A stretch of 64,000 nucleotides of DNA from an uncultured Clostridia bacterium (GTDB lineage: Bacteria; Bacillota; Clostridia; UBA1381), in the NCBI GenBank assembly GCA_934462715.1, contig CAKSIJ010000003.1, forward strand, positions 176,346-240,345. The letters run 5' to 3'. The position numbers and the translations under genes were made by a program. This document shows positions 33,630-42,325 of the stretch, piece by piece (positions within the stretch are counted from its first letter, which is position 1; every line of letters starts with the position of its first letter). Under the pieces are notes generated by a model. The model saw nothing but the letters and a program-made list of their open reading frames with translations. It was not told the origin of the DNA and searched no databases.

Positions 33630-35180
33630 TTAAACAGGGAAATTGCCGTGCTTTTTGGCAGGTCTTGTTTCCCTCTTTGAAGCAAGCATTTCAAGAGCCG
33701 CTATAATTCTCGGTCTTGTCGAATCAGGCTCGATTATATCGTCGATAAAGCCGTATTTTGCGGCTTCGTACGGATTTGCAAGCTTTTCCTTGTATTCCGC
33801 AATCTTTTCTTTTCTTGTTTCTGTCGGGTTTGAGCTGTTCTTTATATCCTCTCTGAATATAATGTTTGCAGCACCTTCGGGACCCATAACCGCAATCTCG
33901 GCGGTAGGCCATGCAAACACTGCGTCTGCGCCCAAATGCTTTGAACTCATTGCAATATATGCTCCGCCGTATGCCTTTCTTATTATAACGTTGACCTTCG
34001 GAACTGTTGCTTCGGCATAAGCGTAAAGCAGCTTTGCGCCGTGTCTGATGATTCCGTTCTGCTCCTGTTCGAGTCCGGGGAAATATCCGGGAACATCGGT
34101 GAGCGTTACGAGCGGAATATTGAAGCTGTCGCAGAAGCGGATAAAACGAGCCGCTTTATCAGACGAATTAACGTCAAGTGCGCCTGCCATAACATTCGGC
34201 TGATTTGCTATGATTCCGACCGCTGAGCCGTTCATTCTTGCAAATCCGACAACGATATTCTTCGCATAGTCCTTTTGAACCTCAAAAATCTCTCCGCAGT
34301 CAACAATTTGTGAAATGACATTCTTTATGTCATATGCCTTGTTTGAATCGTCGGGAACAACCGTCATCAATTCCTGCGATATTCTGTTGATTTCATCGTT
34401 TGTATCAATATAAGGAGCTTCTTCGAGGTTGTTTGACGGAAGATATGATAAAAGCTTCTTTATAGAATCAAGACAGCTTTTGTCATCAGGTGCGGTAAAA
34501 TGAGCGACTCCGCTCTTTTCGGCATGAGCCGAAGCGCCGCCAAGTTCCTCCATTGTTATCTTTTCGCCCGTGATTGCGCTTATTACCGACGGACCTGTTA
34601 TAAACATTTCGCTTGTATTCTCAACCATGAATACAAAATCGCCAAGTGCCGGAGAATATGATGCGCCGCCTGCACAGGGACCCATAATGGCGGTAATCTG
34701 CGGAACAACGCCCGACGCCATAACGTTTCTTGAAAAAATTTCGCCGAATCCGGAAAGAGCAGCAATGCCCTCCTGTATTCTTGCTCCGCCCGAATCGCAA
34801 AGTGCAATTACCGGCGCACCCATTTTGATTGCCATATCCTGAATTTTGCAAATTTTCTTTGCGTTCATTTCGCCGAGTGAGCCACCTATTACGGTAAAAT
34901 CCTGTGAATAAACGTAAACCAAACGTCCGTCCACAGTGCCGTAGCCTGTTACGACTCCGTCAGCAGGTGCCTCTGTCCCGCCCATGTTAAATTCGGTACA
35001 TCTGTGCTTGACAAAAGCGTCAACCTCAATAAAGCTTCCCTCATCCATAAGATAAAGTATTCTTTCACGGGCTGTCATTTTGTTTGCATCATGCTGTTTT
35101 TTGATTTTTGCTTCTCCGCCGCCCTGTTCAATTGTGGCTCTGCGGTTCTGCAATTCAGTGATTTTATCCACTGTACCCAT
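33630..35180 (-). CDS. mmdA: Acyl-CoA carboxyltransferase, methylmalonyl-CoA decarboxylase alpha type
   Basis: A 516-aa carboxyltransferase with tandem crotonase-like lobes. Motifs: KKQHDANKMTARERILYLMD at the N-terminus, SGGARIQEGIAALSGF (near 110), the GPCAGGASYSPALGDFVFMV oxyanion region, then in the second lobe DVPGYFPGLEQEQNGIIRHG and KAYGGAYIAMSSKHLGADA. It moves CO2 from methylmalonyl-CoA (or a similar acyl-CoA) to biotin, yielding propionyl-CoA. First gene of a five-gene operon ending with oadA. GGAGG before ATG. Confidence 0.93.
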   Translation of the reverse strand: MGTVDKITELQNRRATIEQGGGEAKIKKQHDANKMTARERILYLMDEGSFIEVDAFVKHRCTEFNMGGTEAPADGVVTGYGTVDGRLVYVYSQDFTVIGGSLGEMNAKKICKIQDMAIKMGAPVIALCDSGGARIQEGIAALSGFGEIFSRNVMASGVVPQITAIMGPCAGGASYSPALGDFVFMVENTSEMFITGPSVISAITGEKITMEELGGASAHAEKSGVAHFTAPDDKSCLDSIKKLLSYLPSNNLEEAPYIDTNDEINRISQELMTVVPDDSNKAYDIKNVISQIVDCGEIFEVQKDYAKNIVVGFARMNGSAVGIIANQPNVMAGALDVNSSDKAARFIRFCDSFNIPLVTLTDVPGYFPGLEQEQNGIIRHGAKLLYAYAEATVPKVNVIIRKAYGGAYIAMSSKHLGADAVFAWPTAEIAVMGPEGAANIIFREDIKNSSNPTETRKEKIAEYKEKLANPYEAAKYGFIDDIIEPDSTRPRIIAALEMLASKRETRPAKKHGNFPV

Positions 35181-35451
35181 TTTGCATAACCTCCGTATTA
35201 CAAAAATTTATATATATAGGTAATAATAAAGCTTTTGCCCTAAAACCACCTGATATTTATATCGAGAAAAACTATGATGTGCGATAATTTTTTTCAAATC
35301 TTCCTCACTTTATATTTTACCGCAATATCCTTTTTTTTGCAATATTTTTTTTCAAATTTGCTCCAAAAAAATAGACACAATATAATGTGGCTTTTTGTGT
35401 AATTTCTACAAAGTATGCAAAATACATAGGAATATGCGGTAAATTCGTGTA
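35181..35451. other. Divergent intergenic region between mmdA and the pst operon
   Basis: About 270 bp, A/T-rich, with the mmdA ribosome site (GGAGG) at its left end. A minus-strand TTGAAA followed 17 bp later by TAGTTT (near 35270-35300) is a weak candidate mmdA promoter. No hairpin, repeat or ORF stands out here; the Pho boxes begin at 35452. Confidence 0.4.
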
Positions 35452-35539
35452 TTAACATTAAAAAAATTATACAAAATTAAAGGTTAACATAGAATTAACA
35501 TACTTAGGGTTTCGGAATTAACATTGGGGGTATTATAAT
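35452..35539 (+). promoter_or_regulatory. Pho boxes and -10 of the pst operon
   Basis: TTAACA occurs at 35452, 35484, 35495 and 35518, with TTAAAG at 35477. The 35484 and 35495 copies are 11 bp apart, the spacing of PhoP-binding repeats. TATAAT follows at 35534-35539 with no good -35, as expected for a PhoP-activated promoter. The cognate phoPR genes lie at the end of the same cluster. Confidence 0.8.
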
Positions 35540-35597
35540 AAGAGTGTCGAAAGGCAAAAGGAAAAAGAAAAAAATAAGAATTATGGAGTGATTTATT

Positions 35598-36458
35598 ATG
35601 AAAAAGATCATTGGAATTTTAAGCGCATTAGCATTAATGTCAGGAGCAATCTCAGGCTGCGGTACAAGTACCACAGCACCCGATACCTTGGCAACGCCGG
35701 CAGGTACTCAAACCACACAGGCTTTGAGCGGAACGGTAGCGACTGACGGTTCAACATCAATGGAAAAGGTAATCGGATATTTGAGTGAAGCGTACATGGC
35801 AGACAACAGCGGAGTAAAGGTTACTTACAATCCGACCGGCTCGGGTTCGGGAATCAAGGCGGTTCAGGAGGACAGATGCGACATCGGTCTTTCGAGCAGA
35901 GATCTCAAAGATGAAGAAAAAGCGGATCTGACAGGCACTGTAGTCGCAATTGACGGAATCGCAATAATCGTAAATCCCGCAAATACAACAGCAGATCTTA
36001 CACTTGATCAGATCAGCAAGATTTACACGGGCGAAATTGCTAACTGGAAGGAAGTCGGCGGAAGCGAAGCTCCGATAGTATGCATAGGCAGAGAAGCGGC
36101 TTCGGGTACAAGAGACGGCTTTGAATCAATCACCGGTACAAGCGACAAGTGCAAGTATTCTCAGGAGCTTACATCAACAGGCGACGTAATTCAAACGGTA
36201 GCGTCCAACCCAAATGCGGTAGGATATGCTTCACTTGCGGCAGTAAAAGACACGGTTAAGCTTTTGAGCATAGACGGAGTTACACCTACAAAGGAAACAA
36301 TTCAGGACGGAAGCTACAGAATTCAGCGTGACTTCGTACTTGTAACAAAAACAGGAAAAACCCTGTCTGCGGCAGCTCAGTCATTCTTTGACTACGCAAC
36401 AAGCGAAAAAGCAGACGCATTGATTGAAAAAGCAGGAGCAGTACCTGTAAAGAGATAA
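35598..36458 (+). CDS. pstS: Phosphate ABC transporter substrate-binding lipoprotein
   Basis: A 286-aa periplasmic-type binding protein anchored as a lipoprotein: signal segment KKIIGILSALALMSGAI and lipobox AISGC, with Cys at 21. Phosphate-binding residues are expected in DGSTSMEKV (about 51-59), PTGSGSGIKAV and GREAASGTRDGFES. Captures inorganic phosphate outside the cell for PstCA. GGAGTGA site before ATG. First gene of pstSCAB-phoU, under Pho boxes. Confidence 0.96.
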   Translation: MKKIIGILSALALMSGAISGCGTSTTAPDTLATPAGTQTTQALSGTVATDGSTSMEKVIGYLSEAYMADNSGVKVTYNPTGSGSGIKAVQEDRCDIGLSSRDLKDEEKADLTGTVVAIDGIAIIVNPANTTADLTLDQISKIYTGEIANWKEVGGSEAPIVCIGREAASGTRDGFESITGTSDKCKYSQELTSTGDVIQTVASNPNAVGYASLAAVKDTVKLLSIDGVTPTKETIQDGSYRIQRDFVLVTKTGKTLSAAAQSFFDYATSEKADALIEKAGAVPVKR

Positions 36459-36472
36459 GGGTCATGCATACG

Positions 36473-36504
36473 GGTAATTGCGTAAGATACATTCTGCAAT
36501 TACC
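36473..36504 (+). promoter_or_regulatory. Stem-loop between pstS and pstC
   Basis: GGTAATTGC (36473-36481) pairs with GCAATTACC (36496-36504). There is no T-run; a 3' stabiliser or partial attenuator that keeps pstS mRNA above the permease genes is a reasonable inference. Confidence 0.55.
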
Positions 36505-36534
36505 TGTTACAACTTTAAGAAAAGAGTATCGGAT

Positions 36535-37419
36535 ATGTTAAAAAATAAAAGCAAAAACAAATCCCCGAAATTAACCGAAGCAATTATGAAGCTGGTATTT
36601 GCACTGTGTGGATTTCTGGCTGTAATATTTGTGGTACTGATAACCGGATTTCTGGCGGCGTCGGGAATCCCGGCAATATCAAAGATAGGCTTTGTAAAAT
36701 TCATTTTCGGAACAAAGTGGGCTTCAACAGCAGCAGAGCCGTCTTACGGAATACTTCCTTTTATACTTTCATCGCTTTACGGAACAGCCTGCGCTGTTGT
36801 AATAGGAGTACCGATAGGCGTTTTCTGCGCAGTGTTTCTTGCCAAAATGTCCGACGGAAAAATATCCGCTGCGGTGAGTGCGGCAGTTAATCTTCTTGCC
36901 GGAATACCGTCCGTTGTATACGGCTTGATTGGTATGATAGTGATTGTGCCGACCGTAAGAAAGGTATTCTCCCTCCCCGACGGCGCAAATCTTCTGTCGG
37001 CAATAGTTGTTCTTTCGGTTATGATTCTTCCGTCGGTAATCTCAGTGTCGGAAACGGCAATCAAGGCGGTTCCGAGGGAGTATGAGGAGGGTTCTCTCGC
37101 TCTGGGGGCAACGAAAACCGAAACGATTTTTAAAATAACTCTCCCTGCCGCAAAAAGCGGTATAATCGCTTCGGCGGTACTGGGTATAGGCAGAGCGATA
37201 GGCGAAGCAATGGCAGTTATGATGGTTTCGGGAAACGTTCCGAATATGCCGGGACTGTTTAAAAGCGTAAGATTTCTTACAACGGCTGTCGCAAGCGAAA
37301 TGTCTTATGCTTCGGGCTTGCAGAGAGAAGCTCTTTATTCGGTTGCATTGGTGCTGTTTATATTCATAATGATAATAAATCTGTTTTTGAACCTTGTTGT
37401 AAAACGGAAAAAGCAGTGA
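36535..37419 (+). CDS. pstC: Phosphate ABC transporter permease PstC
   Basis: Start at ATG 36535 (MLKNKSKNKSPKL), because the upstream frame reads through the stem-loop. The 294-aa protein has about six membrane helices. The first is FALCGFLAVIFVVLITGFLA (about 22-41), and the EAA-type coupling loop has EYEEGSLALGATKTETIFKI near 181-200. ASTAAEPSYGILPFI is typical of PstC. With PstA it forms the channel for phosphate. The ribosome site is weak (AAAGAG), consistent with lower translation than pstS. Confidence 0.95.
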   Translation: MLKNKSKNKSPKLTEAIMKLVFALCGFLAVIFVVLITGFLAASGIPAISKIGFVKFIFGTKWASTAAEPSYGILPFILSSLYGTACAVVIGVPIGVFCAVFLAKMSDGKISAAVSAAVNLLAGIPSVVYGLIGMIVIVPTVRKVFSLPDGANLLSAIVVLSVMILPSVISVSETAIKAVPREYEEGSLALGATKTETIFKITLPAAKSGIIASAVLGIGRAIGEAMAVMMVSGNVPNMPGLFKSVRFLTTAVASEMSYASGLQREALYSVALVLFIFIMIINLFLNLVVKRKKQ

Positions 37420-37449
37420 AATGATTTGGTATCACAGTTTGGAATTTAA

Positions 37450-37473
37450 GCCGCTGACGGCGGCGGAACGGAG
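37450..37473 (+). other. GCCGC mini-hairpin joined to Shine-Dalgarno of pstA
   Basis: GCCGCtgacGGCGGCGG-AACGGAG, eight bases before the pstA ATG. Nearly the same bases as the cassette before rqcH. Confidence 0.6.
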
Positions 37474-37481
37474 CAATCGGT

Positions 37482-38339
37482 ATGAAAACTGAAATTTCAA
37501 AAAACAGAAAAGCCAAGGGCTTGATTCTCAGAATGTTAACATATCTGTCGGCGGCTTTGATATTTGTTATGCTTGCCGGCATAATCGGATACATAATGTA
37601 TCGCGGTATTCCGGGGATTACATGGAGCTTTTTAACATCAAAGCCGAGCCTTATAAACGAAACAATCGGAATACTGCCGAATATTTTGAACACACTTTAT
37701 ATAATAGTAATAACGGTTGCAATATCGCTTCCGATCGGCGTCGGTGCGGCGATATATCTTAACGAGTATGCAACAAATAAAAAAGCGGTAAGAATAATAG
37801 AGCTTGCAGCCGAAACGCTTTCGGGTATACCGTCAATAATCTACGGACTTGTGGGAATGTTGATATTTGTATATTCCCTGTCTTTCGGAACGAGCATAAT
37901 TGCAGGCGCTTTTACCCTTGCGATTATGACGCTCCCGACGGTTCTGAGAACAACTCAGGAAAGCCTGAAAACAGTCGCTCCCGGGCTGCGCGAGGGTGCG
38001 CTTGCACTCGGTGCCGGGAAGTGGTACATGATAAGAACCGTAGTTTTGCCGTCTACCGTTGATGGCATAGTAACCGGATGTATTCTTGCAATCGGCAGAA
38101 TCACCGGCGAAAGCGCCGCACTCCTCTTTACGGCAGGAATGGCAAACGAGGTTCTTACACCGTTTCACGCAGTCAAGCCGGGCAATGCCGGTTCAACTCT
38201 TACTGTTGCGATGTATATGTACGCAAAGGAAAGGGGAGAATTCGGAACGGCATTTTCGATTGCCGCTATACTTTTGATTATAACGCTGATTATAAATATC
38301 GGCGCAAGGCTTGCGGCAAAGCATCTGAAAAAAATATAG
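37482..38339 (+). CDS. pstA: Phosphate ABC transporter permease PstA
   Basis: A 285-aa integral membrane protein paired with PstC. About six helices; the first is around ALIFVMLAGIIGYIMYRG (22-40). Coupling loop: GLREGALALGAGKWYMIRTV near 169-188, then ITGESAALLFTAG. IPSIIYGLVGMLIFVYSL lies near residue 114. It uses the GCCGC-hairpin Shine-Dalgarno cassette, unlike its neighbours pstC and pstB. Confidence 0.95.
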   Translation: MKTEISKNRKAKGLILRMLTYLSAALIFVMLAGIIGYIMYRGIPGITWSFLTSKPSLINETIGILPNILNTLYIIVITVAISLPIGVGAAIYLNEYATNKKAVRIIELAAETLSGIPSIIYGLVGMLIFVYSLSFGTSIIAGAFTLAIMTLPTVLRTTQESLKTVAPGLREGALALGAGKWYMIRTVVLPSTVDGIVTGCILAIGRITGESAALLFTAGMANEVLTPFHAVKPGNAGSTLTVAMYMYAKERGEFGTAFSIAAILLIITLIINIGARLAAKHLKKI

Positions 38340-38393
38340 TATTTGATAATGATAACAAAATATAAAAAAACAACCGAAAGGCAAGGGAGTTTT

Positions 38394-39146
38394 ATGGACG
38401 AAATCATAAAAGCCGAACATTTGAATTTATGGTATGGCACAAACCATGCGCTTAAGGATATTAATATATCCGTACAAAAAAATAATATCACCGCTTTGAT
38501 AGGACCGTCGGGCTGCGGAAAATCAACCTTCTTGAAAACGCTTAACAGAATGAACGATCTTGTTGAGGGCTGCCGCATTGAGGGAAAGGTATTTCTTGAA
38601 GATACGGACATTTACGGAAATCTCGACGTTAATCTTCTGAGAAAAAGGGTCGGAATGGTGTTCCAGAAGCCAAACCCGTTCCCTATGAGCATCTACGATA
38701 ACATTGCATACGGACCGAGAATCCACGGAGTAAAATCAAAGGTAAAGCTTGACGAAATAGTAGAGCGTTCACTGAAGCAGGCGGCAATATGGAACGAATG
38801 TAAGGATAGGCTGAAAAAGAGCGCATTAAGCATGAGCGGCGGACAGCAGCAAAGACTCTGCATAGCAAGAGCATTGGCAGTCGAGCCGGAAATTCTCCTT
38901 ATGGACGAGCCGACCTCTGCGCTTGACCCGATTTCAACCTCAAAAATCGAGGATCTGGCGGTTGAGCTGAGAAAAAACTATACTATAGTGACGGTAACGC
39001 ACAATATGCAGCAGGCGGCAAGAATTGCCGACAAGACAGCATTTTTCCTGCTTGGCGAGCTGATAGAATATGACGATACCGAAAAGATGTTCTCCGTTCC
39101 GTCGGATAAGAGAACCGAGGATTATATAACAGGGAGGTTTGGATAA
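38394..39146 (+). CDS. pstB: Phosphate ABC transporter ATPase PstB
   Basis: Start at ATG 38394 (MDEIIKAEHLNLWYG) with AAGGGAG six bases upstream. A 250-aa ABC ATPase: Walker A GPSGCGKST (near 36-44), signature LSGGQQQRLCIARAL (near 144), Walker B ILLMDEPTSALDP. The Q-loop has VGMVFQKPNPFPMSIYDNI, typical of PstB. Energises phosphate import. The stop codon overlaps the phoU ATG by one base. Confidence 0.97.
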   Translation: MDEIIKAEHLNLWYGTNHALKDINISVQKNNITALIGPSGCGKSTFLKTLNRMNDLVEGCRIEGKVFLEDTDIYGNLDVNLLRKRVGMVFQKPNPFPMSIYDNIAYGPRIHGVKSKVKLDEIVERSLKQAAIWNECKDRLKKSALSMSGGQQQRLCIARALAVEPEILLMDEPTSALDPISTSKIEDLAVELRKNYTIVTVTHNMQQAARIADKTAFFLLGELIEYDDTEKMFSVPSDKRTEDYITGRFG

Positions 39147-39793
39147 TGAGAAATCGTTTTGAAGAACAGCTTTTAAGGCTTAATAACGAGCTTATTGCAA
39201 TGGGCGCACTGTGTGAAGAAGCAATCAGCACGGCTTCCGAGTGTATCAATCCGGGAAATGAAGCATTGAGAGAAAACGTGTTTGAAATCGATAAGCAAAT
39301 CGACAGAAAAGAAAGAGAAATCGAAGTTTTGTGCATGAAGCTTTTAATGCAGCAGCAGCCGGTCGCAAAGGATTTGAGAGAGGTGTCCTCGGCACTTAAA
39401 ATGATTTCCGATATGGAAAGAATAGGCGACCAGGCTTCCGATATTGCAGATATTGCAAAATACGTTGAAAATTCCGGCTTGCAAAGCCGTGTTCATATAG
39501 CTGATATGGCAAGAGCCACAATAAAAATGGTTACGGACAGCATAGAAGCGTTTACTCAAAAAAATACCGACCTTGCCTACAGCGTTATAAAATATGACGA
39601 TACGGTGGATGATCTGTTTATTAAGGTTAAAAATGAACTGATAGAAACCGTACGTTCACATAAAACCGATCCCGAAGCGCTTATAGATTTACTCATGATA
39701 GCAAAGTATTTCGAGAGAATAGGGGATCATGCGGAGAACATAGCCGAATGGGTTATTTATTTTACAACCGGAAAGCATAAAAATTTGTCGTAA
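39146..39793 (+). CDS. phoU: Phosphate signalling protein PhoU
   Basis: A 215-aa all-helical protein with the two-fold repeat of three-helix bundles. The metal-binding motif pattern ExxxD..D appears as DMERIGDQASDIADIA (about 90-105) and again as YFERIGDHAENIAEWV (about 188-203). It links PstB transport state to the PhoR kinase and keeps the regulon off when phosphate is ample. ATG overlaps the pstB stop (TAATG). Confidence 0.96.
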   Translation: MRNRFEEQLLRLNNELIAMGALCEEAISTASECINPGNEALRENVFEIDKQIDRKEREIEVLCMKLLMQQQPVAKDLREVSSALKMISDMERIGDQASDIADIAKYVENSGLQSRVHIADMARATIKMVTDSIEAFTQKNTDLAYSVIKYDDTVDDLFIKVKNELIETVRSHKTDPEALIDLLMIAKYFERIGDHAENIAEWVIYFTTGKHKNLS

Positions 39794-39798
39794 ATCTC

Positions 39799-39827
39799 TT
39801 GTATTAATTGGTTGAATGTTATATAAT
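39799..39827 (+). promoter_or_regulatory. Separate promoter for phoPR
   Basis: TTGTAT (39799-39804), 17 bp, TATAAT (39822-39827), in the 96-bp gap after phoU. It allows basal expression of the two-component system apart from the Pho-controlled promoter. Confidence 0.55.
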
Positions 39828-39889
39828 AGTCTTGTATCGGAATAAACGTTATATAACCGGGCAATTCACTTTCGAAAGGAAATGATTTA

Positions 39890-40573
39890 ATGATATTTTT
39901 TGTAGAAGATGATGAAAACATCCGCAAATTGGTCTGTTATGCGCTTTCACGGGAGGGATATGATATTAAAGGCTTTCCCGATCCCAAAGAGTTCTGGCAG
40001 GAAATGCTGAATACCACTCCGGAATTACTGCTTCTTGATATAATGCTCCCGGGAGAGGACGGCTTATCCATACTCGGGAAAATACGCGAAAACAGCGTTA
40101 CCCGTGACATTCCGGTTATCATGCTCACGGCAAAGGGCAGCGAATATGACAAGGTGACGGGACTTGACCGCGGTGCGGACGATTACATTTCAAAGCCTTT
40201 CGGAATGACCGAGCTTATTTCAAGAGTCCGTGCGGTTTTAAGACGAAGTGAAAGAACGAAAAAAACCGAAAGTAAGTCATATCTTATGGGAAATCTGTAC
40301 GTTAACCCGGAAAAGCACGTGATAGAGGTTTCGGGACAGCCCGTTACTCTATCCTATAAAGAATACTGTCTTTTAATGGTGCTTCTCGAAGCAAACGGCA
40401 AGGTGGTCAAAAGAGATGAGCTGTTAAGCCGCGTATGGGGAGAATACTATGACGAATCGAGAACGCTTGACGTACATATCCGAAAGCTCAGAGTTAAGCT
40501 GATGGAGGCCGGTGGTCTTATTAAAACGGTTAAAAATATCGGCTACAAGATAGGAGCTGATGATGATGTATAA
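39890..40573 (+). CDS. phoP: Response regulator PhoP (OmpR family)
   Basis: A 227-aa two-domain regulator. The receiver domain has the acidic pair near residues 6-8 (FVEDDE), the phospho-acceptor Asp in LLLLDIMLPGEDG (near 48), Thr in MLTAKGSEYD, and Lys in YISKPFGMTEL (near 102). The C-terminal winged helix (about 128-225) contains LSYKEYCLLMVLLEANGKVV and DVHIRKLRVKL. It should bind the TTAACA repeats at 35452-35523. AAAGGAAA precedes ATG. The last 11-14 bp overlap the kinase gene. Confidence 0.93.
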   Translation: MIFFVEDDENIRKLVCYALSREGYDIKGFPDPKEFWQEMLNTTPELLLLDIMLPGEDGLSILGKIRENSVTRDIPVIMLTAKGSEYDKVTGLDRGADDYISKPFGMTELISRVRAVLRRSERTKKTESKSYLMGNLYVNPEKHVIEVSGQPVTLSYKEYCLLMVLLEANGKVVKRDELLSRVWGEYYDESRTLDVHIRKLRVKLMEAGGLIKTVKNIGYKIGADDDV

Positions 40574-42233
40574 AAAGATATTTCGTTCCACCTTTGCAGC
40601 GGCTGTCATGGTTTTGCTTATGAGCGTTGTTTTGATAATGGGAATATTGTTTGAATATTTTGAGGGTCAGCTGCAAAACGAGCTGAAAACCGAGGCAAGC
40701 TATATATCGCAGGGCTTAAAAAATGACGGTATTGAGTATTTTGATGATTTTAACAGCAAAACAAGGCGTATTTCTCTTATAACACCGGACGGCACGGTTA
40801 TATTTGATACCAATGCCGATAAATCAAAGCTTGACAACCACCTGCAAAGAGAAGAGGTACAGCAGGCAATAAAAAGCGGCAGCGGAATAAGCGTGAGATA
40901 TTCTGATTCAATGCTTGAAAAAACGGTTTATTATGCCGAAAAGCTTGAGGACGGAAATATACTGAGAGTTTCAACAACTCAATACACAGTGTTTACGGTT
41001 CTGCTCGGACTTATGCAGCCTGTCATAGTGGTTATGCTGATTGCACTTTTACTGTCCATATTCCTGTCGTCGAGAGCGTCAAAAAGCATTATTAAGCCGA
41101 TAAACGAGCTTAATCTCGATAACCCTGCCGAGAATGTTACCTATGATGAGCTTGCGCCGCTTTTGCATAAAATTGCAATACAGAATAAAACAATAGATGA
41201 ACAGCTGAAAGAAGCGGGACAGAAGCAGGAGGAATTTCGGCTGATTACCGAAAACATGAACGAGGGATTTCTGGTAATAGACAAGGCGGCAAGACTTCTC
41301 ACCCACAATACATCTGCGCTGAAGCTTTTGGGCGGAAACGGCAGCGAACAGGAAAGCGTTTTTATGCTTAATCATTCGAAGGACTTTATAGAAACAATCG
41401 AAAAGGCTCTTTCTGGTGAAAGCTGCGAGAAAATCGCAAGGATAAACAATAAAGCCATAAATCTGATTGCAAGTCCGGTATATGAGGATAAAAAGCTGAT
41501 AGGCGCAGTAATAATCATAATTGATATGACCGAATCTGTTGAGCGTGAACAGCTCAGACGTGAATTTACCTCAAATGTTTCCCATGAGCTGAAAACACCG
41601 CTCACGTCAATTTCAGGGTTTGCCGAAATAATGAAGGACGGCGGCACGCCCGAGGAAACGGTTAAGGATTTTTCGAAGTCGATATACGATGAGGCTCAAA
41701 GACTGATAACGCTTGTCAGCGACATTATAAAGATTTCCGAGCTTGACGAGAATACAAACGCATTTGAATCGGAATCGGTTAATCTTTACGAGCTGGCACA
41801 ATCGGTTGCCAAACGCTTGCAGCCGGAGGCGGATAAAAAGAATATATTGATAAGACTGAAAGGAAACGATACTTATGTTGTCGGCGTAAGAAAAATTCTT
41901 GATGAAATGATTTCCAATCTTTGCGACAATGCCATAAAATACAACAAGGATAACGGAAGCGCAGAGATAGATGTGCATACCGAAAACGGTTTTGCGGTGC
42001 TTTCAGTAAGCGATACCGGTATCGGTATTCCGGAGGAATCAAAAAACAGAGTGTTTGAGAGATTCTACAGAGTTGATAAAAGCCATTCAAAGGCTATCGG
42101 CGGTACGGGCTTGGGACTTTCAATAGTTAAACACGGTGCAATTTATCACAAAGCAAAAATTACGCTCGACAGCAAAGAGGACAAGGGTACAAGTATTTCT
42201 ATTGTATTTCCGGCGGATTTCCGGAATATATAG
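40563..42233 (+). CDS. phoR: Sensor histidine kinase PhoR
   Basis: A 556-aa membrane kinase. Three consecutive ATGs (40560, 40563, 40566) follow AGGAG; the middle one gives 6-nt spacing. Layout: membrane helix about 12-28; extracytoplasmic domain to about 145; second helix VIVVMLIALLLSIFLSS about 158-174; a PAS-like domain about 225-320 (EEFRLITENMNEGFLVIDKA); HisKA with the phospho-histidine in NVSHELKTPLTSISGF (near 345); and the ATPase domain with N-box DNAIKYNKDN, DTGIGIPEE and GGTGLGLSIVKH. Phosphorylates PhoP under phosphate limitation. A terminator follows. Confidence 0.93.
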   Translation: MMYKKIFRSTFAAAVMVLLMSVVLIMGILFEYFEGQLQNELKTEASYISQGLKNDGIEYFDDFNSKTRRISLITPDGTVIFDTNADKSKLDNHLQREEVQQAIKSGSGISVRYSDSMLEKTVYYAEKLEDGNILRVSTTQYTVFTVLLGLMQPVIVVMLIALLLSIFLSSRASKSIIKPINELNLDNPAENVTYDELAPLLHKIAIQNKTIDEQLKEAGQKQEEFRLITENMNEGFLVIDKAARLLTHNTSALKLLGGNGSEQESVFMLNHSKDFIETIEKALSGESCEKIARINNKAINLIASPVYEDKKLIGAVIIIIDMTESVEREQLRREFTSNVSHELKTPLTSISGFAEIMKDGGTPEETVKDFSKSIYDEAQRLITLVSDIIKISELDENTNAFESESVNLYELAQSVAKRLQPEADKKNILIRLKGNDTYVVGVRKILDEMISNLCDNAIKYNKDNGSAEIDVHTENGFAVLSVSDTGIGIPEESKNRVFERFYRVDKSHSKAIGGTGLGLSIVKHGAIYHKAKITLDSKEDKGTSISIVFPADFRNI

Positions 42234-42273
42234 TTCTAAAGCGGCGCATATACCGCCGCAAATACGGGAGATA

Positions 42274-42315
42274 AAAACAGGTATCGGAAAAGATACCTGT
42301 TTTGCATTTTTTTTC
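42274..42315 (+). terminator. Terminator of the pst-pho cluster
   Basis: AAAACAGGTATC (42274-42285) pairs with GATACCTGTTTT (42292-42303), loop GGAAAA, followed by GCATTTTTTTT. A second small hairpin GCGGC/GCCGC lies just upstream (42241-42259). Confidence 0.88.
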
Positions 42316-42325
42316 ATTGATGTGA

